Part shown: positions 6,192-12,840 of the stretch, piece by piece
Position numbering within the stretch: position 1 is the first letter of the stretch
How the letters are laid out: each line of letters opens with the position of its first letter
NCBI GenBank assembly: GCA_947853365.1
Contig: CANTWQ010000022.1
Location: 1 to 14,086, forward strand
Direction of reading: 5' to 3'
DNA: 14,086 bases
Source of the DNA: an uncultured Bacilli bacterium
GTDB taxonomy: Bacteria; Bacillota_I; Bacilli_A; RF39; UBA660
Program-made: the position numbers and the translations under genes
The notes under the pieces: model-generated
What the model was told of the DNA's origin: nothing
Seen by the model: only the letters and a program-made list of their open reading frames with translations
Database searches by the model: none

Positions 6192-6791
6192 ATGAATTAT
6201 AAAAAAGAACAAATTGAAGCAGTACTCCGTCCTACAAAGGACTTTGAATTTGGTATTTTGGAAGGTATCAATCGTTTTGAAAAAAGCATTGGCCCATCGT
6301 GTTCAGAATCTTATAGAGATCAACAAATTGCCCAAATGATGGCAAGAACCACTGGCGTTTTATATTTAAACCAATTGCTTCCAAATGAGAAACAGTTTAC
6401 AGAGCGACACATGAATTTGTTTTTGATCAAACAATTTTTAATCCATTATTGTTCTAGCCCTACCAGAATGCGTACTTCTCTTAAACGAATTGGCATCGAA
6501 GGGAAAATTATTCAATTATTGGGGTTAAAGGATCATCAGCTTTATGTTTCGGACTTGTTACAATTTATGGAAAGTACGCATGGTGAAATTGATCCTCTCG
6601 GATTTAAAGCTTATTTTGCCGAATGCTTTTTGGAAAACAGAAAACGAAAAACCATTGATATTGCGCGTACTTCTATTATGTTACAACATGGTGATATGCT
6701 TTATCATTCTATGGAGCAATGGAACAACAAAAGTAACCAATCATTGATTTTTCCATACCAATACCATAAAACTTATCAAAATGCCGAATAG
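6192..6791 (+). CDS. Uncharacterised 199-residue protein
   Basis: I do not recognise a family. It is a soluble protein with no signal peptide or membrane segment, and looks largely alpha-helical with many aromatic, Lys and Glu residues. Visible features: an N-terminal stretch rich in charged residues, the segment SYRDQQIAQMMARTTGVLYL (about 40-59), a basic helix SPTRMRTSLKRIGIEGKI (about 89-106) and a Met/Gln-rich tail. There is no Cys-rich motif, P-loop or evident helix-turn-helix. The gene is real by its strong promoter, AAGGGGGA site 7-8 nt before ATG, full-length frame and a terminator directly after its TAG. It is a single-gene unit placed between rbfA and truB, genes usually adjacent and co-directional, and shares promoter DNA with truB. 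A role tied to translation is only a guess from position. Confidence 0.75.
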   Translation: MNYKKEQIEAVLRPTKDFEFGILEGINRFEKSIGPSCSESYRDQQIAQMMARTTGVLYLNQLLPNEKQFTERHMNLFLIKQFLIHYCSSPTRMRTSLKRIGIEGKIIQLLGLKDHQLYVSDLLQFMESTHGEIDPLGFKAYFAECFLENRKRKTIDIARTSIMLQHGDMLYHSMEQWNNKSNQSLIFPYQYHKTYQNAE

Positions 6792-6825
6792 AAAAGCAAC
6801 GACTACTTATTATCGTTGCTTTTTT
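6792..6825. terminator. Terminator between the 199-residue gene and rbfA (convergent)
   Basis: Perfect 11-bp stem AAAAGCAACGA/TCGTTGCTTTT (6792-6802 with 6813-6823) and a 10-nt loop. Six T follow on the plus strand (6820-6825); on the minus strand the T-run is only four. The plus-strand gene stops at 6791, immediately before the stem, while the rbfA TAG (6803-6805) lies in the loop. Confidence 0.88.
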
Positions 6826-7168
6826 GTTTGTCCATTTCTTTTACTTCTTGAATTCTTTTTTCCATATGTTCCCCATAACGAATCGATGTATCATAGATAA
6901 ATTTCAGTTCTGGCGTATGGCGGATTTCAACACGTTTTGATAGTTCTCCGCGAATAAAAGAGGATGCATTATTGAGGGATTCTTCCATATCTTTACTTTT
7001 ACTATCATCTAATATGGTAAAATACACTTTACAATAACTTAAATCACTTGAAATATCACATCCTGTAATGGTTACAAAGCGAATGCTTTCGTCTTTGATT
7101 TCCGTTTGGAGAATTTGACTGATTTCTTTTTCAAAGGTACTATTATATCGTTTGATTTTCAAATTCAT
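6803..7168 (-). CDS. rbfA: Ribosome-binding factor A
   Basis: A protein of about 121 residues that binds the 30S subunit and helps 16S rRNA 5'-end maturation, important in cold growth. The KH-like fold is recognisable from the opening NLKIKRYNSTFEKEISQILQ, the central VTITGCDISSDLSYCKVYFTIL and the family signature HTPELKFIYDTSIRYGEHM. I take ATG at 7166-7168 as start: GAGGTGA lies 5-6 nt before it. The frame also opens with GTG at 7175-7177, but that codon falls inside the ribosome binding site. The C-terminal tail is Lys/Asn/Asp-rich because it encodes a terminator stem. Normally rbfA directly follows infB; here about 2.7 kb of ATPase genes intervene and rbfA has its own promoter. Confidence 0.93.
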   Translation of the reverse strand: MNLKIKRYNSTFEKEISQILQTEIKDESIRFVTITGCDISSDLSYCKVYFTILDDSKSKDMEESLNNASSFIRGELSKRVEIRHTPELKFIYDTSIRYGEHMEKRIQEVKEMDKQKSNDNK

Positions 7169-7188
7169 TTTTCTCACCTCTGCAATTT

Positions 7189-7217
7189 ATTATAACACAG
7201 ATTTAAGAAGCCAACAA
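7189..7217 (-). promoter_or_regulatory. rbfA: Promoter of rbfA
   Basis: Minus strand consensus TATAAT (7189-7194) preceded by TGT (extended -10), with a poor -35 TTGTTG (7212-7217) at 17 bp. The predicted leader is about 14 nt. It lies in the 60-bp gap after the ATPase pseudogene. Confidence 0.65.
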
Positions 7218-7228
7218 ACAATACGTTT

Positions 7229-8453
7229 TTAGACATTCAAACTATCTTCATCTAACAGAAAATGATAAATACCAATGGTAATAATTCCATTCTCATCACG
7301 ACGAGGCTTAATATTATTTCGGACAATCATAATTTTTTGAAAAGAATCGTTAATATTTAATAAAGATCTATTCTCTTGTTCTAATTTTTCTGGATTTTCG
7401 ATAGAAAAGGCAGATTGAATATAGTATTTGTTATTTCCTTGCGTAGCAATAAAATCTACTTCGTAATTTTTCAATATCCTATGACCATTTTTATTGTTAT
7501 CATAAGTACTTACAATCCCAACATCAACGTTATATCCACGAATTTTTAACTCATTATAAATAATGTTTTCCATGACATGATTTTCTTTCGTTTGACGAAA
7601 GTTCAAGCGAGCATTTCTTAATCCAATATCTTCAAAATAATATTTATACGGGGAATTGATGTACTTTTTCCCTTTAATATCAAATCGTTTGGCTTTCGTA
7701 ATTAAGAAAGAATCTTCAAAATAAGTAATATATCTATGGATAGTTTTATCACTAATCGTTTTGTTTTTCTCGCTTTTAAATGTTTTAGACAATTTTAAAG
7801 GATTGGTGAGGGCACCAATAGATGATGCCAAGACATCAAGGAGCTCATCCAATTCTATTTTGTTTTTCACGTTATGACGTTCTACAAAATCTGATAAATA
7901 TACTTTATCAAATAACGAAGTCAAATAATTGGCTTTTTCCGTTGGGGTTTGATAGGATAGGACAAGTGGCATTCCACCATAATTTACATAGTCATCCCAT
8001 CCTTCTTCTACACTCCCTTCATAGACTGACATGTATTCTTGAAAGCTAAGTGGATAAACGGGAATTTCATCTCCTCTTCCACGAAATTCCGTAATAACTT
8101 CCGATGATAAAAACTTTGAATTGCTTCCTGTAACATAAATGTCAAGATTTGGAACATGCATCAAACGATTTCATACTTCTTCAAAACGATTTAAATACTG
8201 CACTTCATCTAACAAAAGATAGTATATTTGATCGTCGAAATCTGACTTTTGATAAACTCTAGCATATAATATGGGTATCTTCCACCCCTTTTTCTCTTAA
8301 ATATTGATAAAATAAGCGAAATAATAAATAGGATTTCCCACTGCGTCGCAATCCGGTAATGACCTTTATCAGTCCGTTATTCTCTCGACTTTTTAATTTA
8401 TCTAAATAATGATTTCTTTGAATTATCATATGTAATCGACTTACTTTCATCAT
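7229..8453 (-). pseudogene. Broken AAA+ ATPase with DUF4143 C-terminal domain
   Basis: Reading from 8453, codons give an N-terminal ATPase start with Walker A GLRRSGKSYLL, then HIIC and a TAG stop at 8259-8261. Sequence further on, in another frame, continues the same protein: LYARVYQKSDFDDQIYYLLL, then the Walker B end LDEVQ. Compared with the intact neighbour, about 16 residues between these parts are missing, so a deletion that also shifts the frame is likely. The second frame then meets an in-frame TGA at 8171-8173 and continues without interruption from 8170 to 7229 through the sensor-like VTGSNSKFLSSE, an ALTNPLKLS-type winged-helix segment and a PD-(D/E)xK-like C-terminus (YEVDFIATQGNNKYYIQSAF). 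The two lesions make a functional product unlikely. The 311-codon remainder lacks the nucleotide-binding loop. The true start may be the ATG before IIQRNHYLDKL rather than the first ATG. Confidence 0.85.
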
Positions 8454-8490
8454 TATTTTATAAGAAATAGTGCCTTTCTGTCAGTATTCT

Positions 8491-8528
8491 ATGACGAATT
8501 TCTTTGCATTTGCAAGTAATTTCGTCAT
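8491..8528. repeat. 38-bp imperfect palindrome between the two ATPase genes
   Basis: Two 18-nt arms (8491-8508 and 8511-8528) pair at 15 of 18 positions around a 2-nt centre; the outer eight bases ATGACGAA/TTCGTCAT are perfect. No T-run follows in either direction, so it is not a standard terminator. It lies 38 bases before the first ATG of the pseudogene and could be an operator or an element end. Confidence 0.6.
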
Positions 8529-8559
8529 GGAAAGTAAAAGAAGCAAATATTTTATTTTC

Positions 8560-9768
8560 TTACCATTTGTTTTTTTCGTTTAATAACCAATCAATGACAT
8601 TTACTTTTGTGATTCCATTATAATCTGCTTCTAAATCCATGTCTAGAGTCAATAAATATTTAGGGTAGTGATCTCCTGTTTTTTGTAACGATTTTAATTC
8701 TCTTTGTAAAACTTTATCATCACGTAAAGTTAATGCTACCTGATAATATTTCAAACCTTCTCTGTTTTCAGCAACAAAATCCACTTCTAATTCATCAACT
8801 TTTCCAACATATACTTTATATCCTCGTCTTAAAAGTTCTAAATAAACAATATTCTCCAAGATATGACCCATGTCACTATCTGCTTTTTTGCCAAGAAGGT
8901 AACTACGTAAGCCTGTATCTACAGCATAATATTTATAGTCTCGAGCCAAGAGACTTTTTCCTTTCACATCAAATCTTTCTGCTTTGTAGATTAAAAAACT
9001 GTCTACAAAAGCGGTGATATATTTTTCGACAGTATGATTACTGATAGAAGTTCCTTTGCTTGTTAACGTATCACTAATTTTCTTAGTCGATACACTGCTT
9101 CCAATACAATCGAAAATGAATTTTAAGATGTTTTCTAATAGTATTTTATCGCTAATACTGTTTCTTGACATGATATCTTTATAGACGATTGTGGAAAAAA
9201 TGCCGTCTAAATATTGATCTAGGTCATTGGGATTAGATTTTAAAATCTCTATATTCCCAGGCATTCCCCCATTTTTCATATAGTTTAAAAACAAGGGCTG
9301 GAGTTCCATATCAGGAAAAGCACTTCTATATTCTTTGAACGATAATGGCAACATCTTCACTTCTATATATCTACCAGACAACAAGGTCGCAAGTTCTCCC
9401 GACAAAAGATAGGCATTAGATCCTGTGATATAAACATCGACATTTTCTTTGATATATAAACTATCCACAGCCTTTTGAAATTGTGGGACATTTTGGACTT
9501 CATCTAGAAAGACATAATATTTTTCATTATTTGTAATTTTTTGACTAATATAACGATATAGCTCTTTATAATTCTGAAAATCATAATCTGCATCTTCTAA
9601 ATTTATTTTTATAATTTGATGATCAGAAACTCCATTCTCTTTTAAATAAGTGATAAATAAATCAAATAAAGTTGATTTACCACACCTTCTAATTCCCGTA
9701 ATTACTTTAATGACATTTTTATCTTTCCAGCGTTTTAATGTATCTAAATATTCTGTTCTTTCCACCAT
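8560..9768 (-). CDS. AAA+ ATPase with DUF4143 C-terminal domain
   Basis: A 402-residue protein of the large, poorly understood ATPase family common in gut Bacillota and archaea. N-terminal ATPase: Walker A GIRRCGKST (25-33), Walker B YYVFLDEVQ (84-92, Asp89/Glu90) and a sensor-like ITGSNAYLLSGE (114-125). The middle PLSFKEY and GGMPGNIE segments are typical of the family. The C-terminal DUF4143 part has a winged-helix-like region (KKISDTLTSKGTSISNHTVEKYI) and a PD-(D/E)xK-like fold with E...EVDFVAENREGLKYYQVAL; the usual final ExK is QVA, so nuclease activity is doubtful. Start ATG has GGTGA about 8 nt upstream. It is paralogous to the pseudogene next to it and both sit between infB and rbfA. 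Its leader (about 45 nt) is longer than those of neighbouring core genes, in keeping with separate origin. Biological function is not established for the family. Confidence 0.85.
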   Translation of the reverse strand: MVERTEYLDTLKRWKDKNVIKVITGIRRCGKSTLFDLFITYLKENGVSDHQIIKINLEDADYDFQNYKELYRYISQKITNNEKYYVFLDEVQNVPQFQKAVDSLYIKENVDVYITGSNAYLLSGELATLLSGRYIEVKMLPLSFKEYRSAFPDMELQPLFLNYMKNGGMPGNIEILKSNPNDLDQYLDGIFSTIVYKDIMSRNSISDKILLENILKFIFDCIGSSVSTKKISDTLTSKGTSISNHTVEKYITAFVDSFLIYKAERFDVKGKSLLARDYKYYAVDTGLRSYLLGKKADSDMGHILENIVYLELLRRGYKVYVGKVDELEVDFVAENREGLKYYQVALTLRDDKVLQRELKSLQKTGDHYPKYLLTLDMDLEADYNGITKVNVIDWLLNEKNKW

Positions 9769-9822
9769 TTTTATTCACCAATCTTTCTCATTTTTTTCTT
9801 TTACTATACTGCTTATGAGATT

Positions 9823-9852
9823 ATAATACAACAAAAAAACAAGAAAAGTCAA
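9823..9852 (-). promoter_or_regulatory. Promoter of the intact ATPase gene
   Basis: Minus strand TTGACT (9847-9852), 18-bp spacer, TATTAT (9823-9828); an overlapping consensus TATAAT lies at 9820-9825 but would be 21 bp away. The first two bases of the -35 box are the last two bases of the 9851-9878 inverted repeat, a usual operator position. Confidence 0.5.
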
Positions 9853-9901
9853 GTTTTGGAATTTGTTTTCCAAAACTTTACATTTTTATGACGTTTTGGA
9901 A
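9851..9901. repeat. GTTTTGGAA inverted repeat plus a third copy upstream of the ATPase gene
   Basis: AAGTTTTGGAA (9851-9861) and its exact complement TTCCAAAACTT (9868-9878) form an 11-bp stem with a 6-nt loop. GTTTTGGAA occurs again directly at 9893-9901. The unit is thus present three times in 51 bases. No T-run adjoins the hairpin on either strand. It may be an operator for the ATPase gene or the edge of the inserted block. Confidence 0.7.
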
Positions 9902-9912
9902 AATAAGTACAT

Positions 9913-9939
9913 AAAAAGACAAATCATTGATTTGTCTTT
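9913..9939 (-). terminator. Intrinsic terminator of the nusA-infB operon
   Basis: Perfect 11-bp stem AAAGACAAATC/GATTTGTCTTT (9915-9925 with 9929-9939) and a 3-nt loop, followed on the minus strand by TTTTTAT. The upstream arm overlaps the infB TAA (9938-9940) by two bases. Confidence 0.85.
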
Positions 9940-12052
9940 AACGCTTGATTTCGACCATTTCAAAGCATTCAACTACATCGTTTTCTTTGATATCTTGGAA
10001 GTTTTCAAAAGTAATACCACAATCGTTACCTTTGCCGATTTCTTTGACTTGATCTTTTTCGTGTTGGACAGATTTGATTTTGCCCGTGTAGATGACGATA
10101 CCATCACGGATGATGCGTGCATCGCTTCCGTTTCGAATGATACCATTTACCACGTGACTTCCAGCAATATTTCCTACTTTAGAGAATTTGAAAATCTGTC
10201 TAATTTCCGCGGTTCCTAATATTTTTTCTTCATAGATTGGTTCTAGCATTCCTTTCATGGCTTGTTCCATATCTTCTACTACTTTGTAAATAATATTATA
10301 AAGACGAATTTCAACGTTATTTTCTTTGGCCATTTCTTGGACAATATGATTCGGTCTTACATTGAAGCCAATAATAATAGCATTACTTGCTTTGGCCAAA
10401 ACAACGTCGCTTTCAGTAATGGTACCAACACTCGAGCGAATGATGTTAATTCTCACATCTTCTACTTCGATTTTTTGTAAGGCATTTTTGACGGCTTCTT
10501 GACTACCATTGACATCGGCTTTTAAAACCACATTGATTTCTTTGACACCTTCTTTGATGGCACTAAATAATTCTTCTAAGCTCATTCCTGATTTATTGGT
10601 ATCTTGTTCTTTGGCTCTTAATTTTCTTTCTTCCGAAACACTACGTGCTTGTTTTTCGGTTTCAAAGGCCATAAATTTATCGCCTGCCGATGGTAAATCG
10701 GTTAAACCTGTAATTTCAACAGGAGTTGATGGTAAGGCTTCGACAATATTTTGTCCTTTATCATTTTTTAAAGTACGCACCTTTCCGTAAGAAGTACCAA
10801 CAACGATGGGATCTCCTAAACGAAGGGTTCCATTTTGAATCAAAAGTGATGCAACATTTCCAATTTGTTTATCGATACGTGATTCGATGACTGTTCCTGT
10901 TGCATAGCGATGGGGATTGGCCGTTAATTCTTTCATTTCAGCCACTAACAGAATGGTATCTAATAGTTCGTCGATGCCAGCGCCTGTTTTGGCAGAGATC
11001 TTACTTACAATAATATCTCCACCCCATTCTTCTGGTGTTAATCCATTCTCTACTAGTTCTGTCATAACACGATCGATATTGGCATTTGGTTTATCGATTT
11101 TGTTGACAGCAACAACAATTGGTACATTGGCTGCTTTGGCATGGTCGATCGCTTCTTTGGTTTGAGGCATGACACCATCATCCGCTGCCACGATAATGAT
11201 AACTATATCCGTTACGCTGGCTCCCCTTGCACGCATCTCGGTAAATGCTTCATGTCCAGGCGTATCAATAAAAGTCAATTTTTTATCTTTATAAGTAATC
11301 TGATAAGCACCGATGGCCTGGGTAATCCCTCCAGCTTCCCCTTGTACGACATCCGTATGTCGGATATAATCCAAAAGCGAAGTTTTTCCATGATCGACAT
11401 GCCCCATGACGGTAACAACCGGAGGTCTTTCTTCCAAATCACTTTCTTGGTCGATGATTTCATACTGTTCAAAATTAGAAATATCCGCGGTTTCTTCCCT
11501 TTTTAAGGTTTTATTATAGTCTAGGACAAGCAATTCTGCCACATCATAGGCTACTGGCTGGTTTAACGTTGCCATAATTCCTAATTGCATCAATTTTTTG
11601 ATCAGTTCACTTGGCATGACATCTAATAATGAGGCAATATCCGCAACAGTCATTCCCTCGTGATATAAGACAATATCATCTTGTACTTCATCTTGGTTGG
11701 TCTTTAATTTTTCACGATGTTTGTAGATTGCTTTTTTATCGTTTAAAAAGTTATCCTTTTTTTCTGGCTTTAGGGGTGCTTTTTTGCGTTTTTCCTTTTT
11801 TCCTTCATGACGATTGGGAATATGTAAATCGTTAGCTAAATCTTCCGCCTTATCTTCTAGCATTGCTTTTTCCAAAAACTCTTCATCGACATAGTCTTCT
11901 TGGTCTTGCAATTCATTATCCAAAAGAATAATATCATCTTCCGATAGAATCGCATCTTCACTTTCTACTTCAATCTTTAATTTATGACAAAGAGCCAGAA
12001 TTTCCTCGACATCTTTTGAAACGTCGGTTGCATATTCTAATACACTCATCAT
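9938..12052 (-). CDS. infB: Translation initiation factor IF-2
   Basis: A GTPase of about 704 residues that brings fMet-tRNA to the 30S P-site and promotes subunit joining. A short, acidic then Lys-rich N-terminus (to about residue 120) leads to an IF2_N module (about 130-178, [20 protein letters not shown]). G-domain motifs are GHVDHGKT (about 217-224), DTPGHEAF, and NKIDKPNA; the C-terminal beta-barrels and C2 domain end in [13 protein letters not shown]. The long variable N-terminus of many IF-2 proteins is reduced. I place the start at ATG 12050-12052 (or the next ATG, 12047-12049), preceded by GGTGGGAG; the frame is also open to a GTG at 12061, but that lies within the ribosome binding site. 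It follows ylxR directly; the L7Ae-like ylxQ usually between them is absent. Confidence 0.95.
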   Translation of the reverse strand: MMSVLEYATDVSKDVEEILALCHKLKIEVESEDAILSEDDIILLDNELQDQEDYVDEEFLEKAMLEDKAEDLANDLHIPNRHEGKKEKRKKAPLKPEKKDNFLNDKKAIYKHREKLKTNQDEVQDDIVLYHEGMTVADIASLLDVMPSELIKKLMQLGIMATLNQPVAYDVAELLVLDYNKTLKREETADISNFEQYEIIDQESDLEERPPVVTVMGHVDHGKTSLLDYIRHTDVVQGEAGGITQAIGAYQITYKDKKLTFIDTPGHEAFTEMRARGASVTDIVIIIVAADDGVMPQTKEAIDHAKAANVPIVVAVNKIDKPNANIDRVMTELVENGLTPEEWGGDIIVSKISAKTGAGIDELLDTILLVAEMKELTANPHRYATGTVIESRIDKQIGNVASLLIQNGTLRLGDPIVVGTSYGKVRTLKNDKGQNIVEALPSTPVEITGLTDLPSAGDKFMAFETEKQARSVSEERKLRAKEQDTNKSGMSLEELFSAIKEGVKEINVVLKADVNGSQEAVKNALQKIEVEDVRINIIRSSVGTITESDVVLAKASNAIIIGFNVRPNHIVQEMAKENNVEIRLYNIIYKVVEDMEQAMKGMLEPIYEEKILGTAEIRQIFKFSKVGNIAGSHVVNGIIRNGSDARIIRDGIVIYTGKIKSVQHEKDQVKEIGKGNDCGITFENFQDIKENDVVECFEMVEIKR

Positions 12053-12079
12053 AACTCCCACCTACTTTCTTTTCTTATT

Positions 12080-12337
12080 TTACATCATTTTTCCTAAGGT
12101 ATCATAAATTTCTTCTGGAATAGAAGCTTCTAAATATCTTTCTAATATTTTGGTCTTCTTCGCACGTTCTAATACACTTAGATCTTTCTTAATATATGCA
12201 CCATGGCCATTTTTCTTGCCAGTTACATCAATTTCAATTGTTCCTTCAGGCGTTCTTACAATGCGTAACAATTCCTTTTTGGGATATTTTTCTTTGGTTA
12301 CAACACAAGTACGCATCGGTACTTTTTTTACTTTCAT
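12080..12337 (-). CDS. rnpM: RNase P modulator RnpM (YlxR family)
   Basis: An 85-residue basic RNA-binding protein. The family signature is clear: MRTCVVTKEKYPKKELLRIVR near the N-terminus, then a GKKNGHGAYI turn. YlxR has been described as a modulator of RNase P in Bacillus and is typically encoded between nusA and infB, as here. ATG overlaps the upstream gene's TGA (ATGA) and has AAGGAGGT about 5 nt before it, so it is both coupled and strongly initiated. Confidence 0.92.
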   Translation of the reverse strand: MKVKKVPMRTCVVTKEKYPKKELLRIVRTPEGTIEIDVTGKKNGHGAYIKKDLSVLERAKKTKILERYLEASIPEEIYDTLGKMM

Positions 12338-12840
12338 AGGAACCTCCTTACCTTTGATTTTGGTCTTTCTACTTCACTTTCATAAATTAGTTCTTGTGGT
12401 GCATGATCGAGGCTTTGGAATAGGCTTTCTAATGATCGAAGATCATTGTGATTTTTCTCTACTAGAGTAATCAAAGTATCGATCTGTTCTTTGGTTATTT
12501 GCCGATTGGCAATATCACTTCTTGGAAAAGTAATAACAGCCCTTTTTCCAAACAACCCATCATACGAACAAAAGCCTAGAAAATCTACTAATATTTCACG
12601 ATAGAAGAATGTCTGATGATTGCTGGAAAAATACCATTCCCGCCTCTCATCATGCAACAAAAAGGGATATCTCGTTAAATCTTTCTGTAAATACCGAAAG
12701 GCAAAACTTTTGATTATTGTTTCATGATTGGTATTTAAGTTATCATTTGTATTTAAGGCATAGAAATTACCTTTGGGATCGACAACCCCTTGATAACCCT
12801 TGGGTGTATCGAGATAATCATATTTTTTAATTTCAAACAT
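12334..12840 (-). CDS. Uncharacterised 168-residue protein inside the nusA-rnpM operon
   Basis: I do not recognise a family. It is soluble, without a signal peptide or membrane segment. It opens with FEIKKYDYLDTPKGYQGVVD and a following GNFYAL, a 'G.V.P.GNFY'-like strand region, and has a central aromatic-rich part (YLQKDLTRYPFLLHDERREW, FFYREILVDFLGF). Residues about 115-150 look helical (TKEQIDTLITLVEKNHNDLR), and it ends in a basic tail (RPKSKVRRFL). It is tied into the operon on both sides: its ATG shares one base with the nusA stop (TAATG) and its TGA overlaps the rnpM start (ATGA). This position in one of the most conserved bacterial operons suggests a role near transcription, RNA processing or translation, but the sequence itself shows no diagnostic motif. 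Confidence 0.8.
   Translation of the reverse strand: MFEIKKYDYLDTPKGYQGVVDPKGNFYALNTNDNLNTNHETIIKSFAFRYLQKDLTRYPFLLHDERREWYFSSNHQTFFYREILVDFLGFCSYDGLFGKRAVITFPRSDIANRQITKEQIDTLITLVEKNHNDLRSLESLFQSLDHAPQELIYESEVERPKSKVRRFL

Noticed and set aside
7169..7177. GTG start nine bases upstream for rbfA
   Set aside because: The GTG is part of the GAGGTGA ribosome binding site of the ATG at 7166-7168, and there is no suitable site before it.
8171..8173. TGA read as tryptophan, which would join the two parts of the ATPase pseudogene across this codon
   Set aside because: TGA is used as a natural stop at the truB/murE and 168-residue gene/rnpM overlaps, and the pseudogene has a second, independent frame break at 8259-8261 that recoding would not repair.
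8491..8528. Near-palindrome as terminator of the intact ATPase gene
   Set aside because: It has the right position but no T-run on the minus strand and three mismatches in the stem.
9851..9878. Inverted repeat as an intrinsic terminator
   Set aside because: No T-run follows on either strand, and the infB transcript already has a clear terminator at 9913-9939.
12053..12061. GTG start for infB
   Set aside because: The GTG lies inside the GGTGGGAG ribosome binding site of the following ATG codons.
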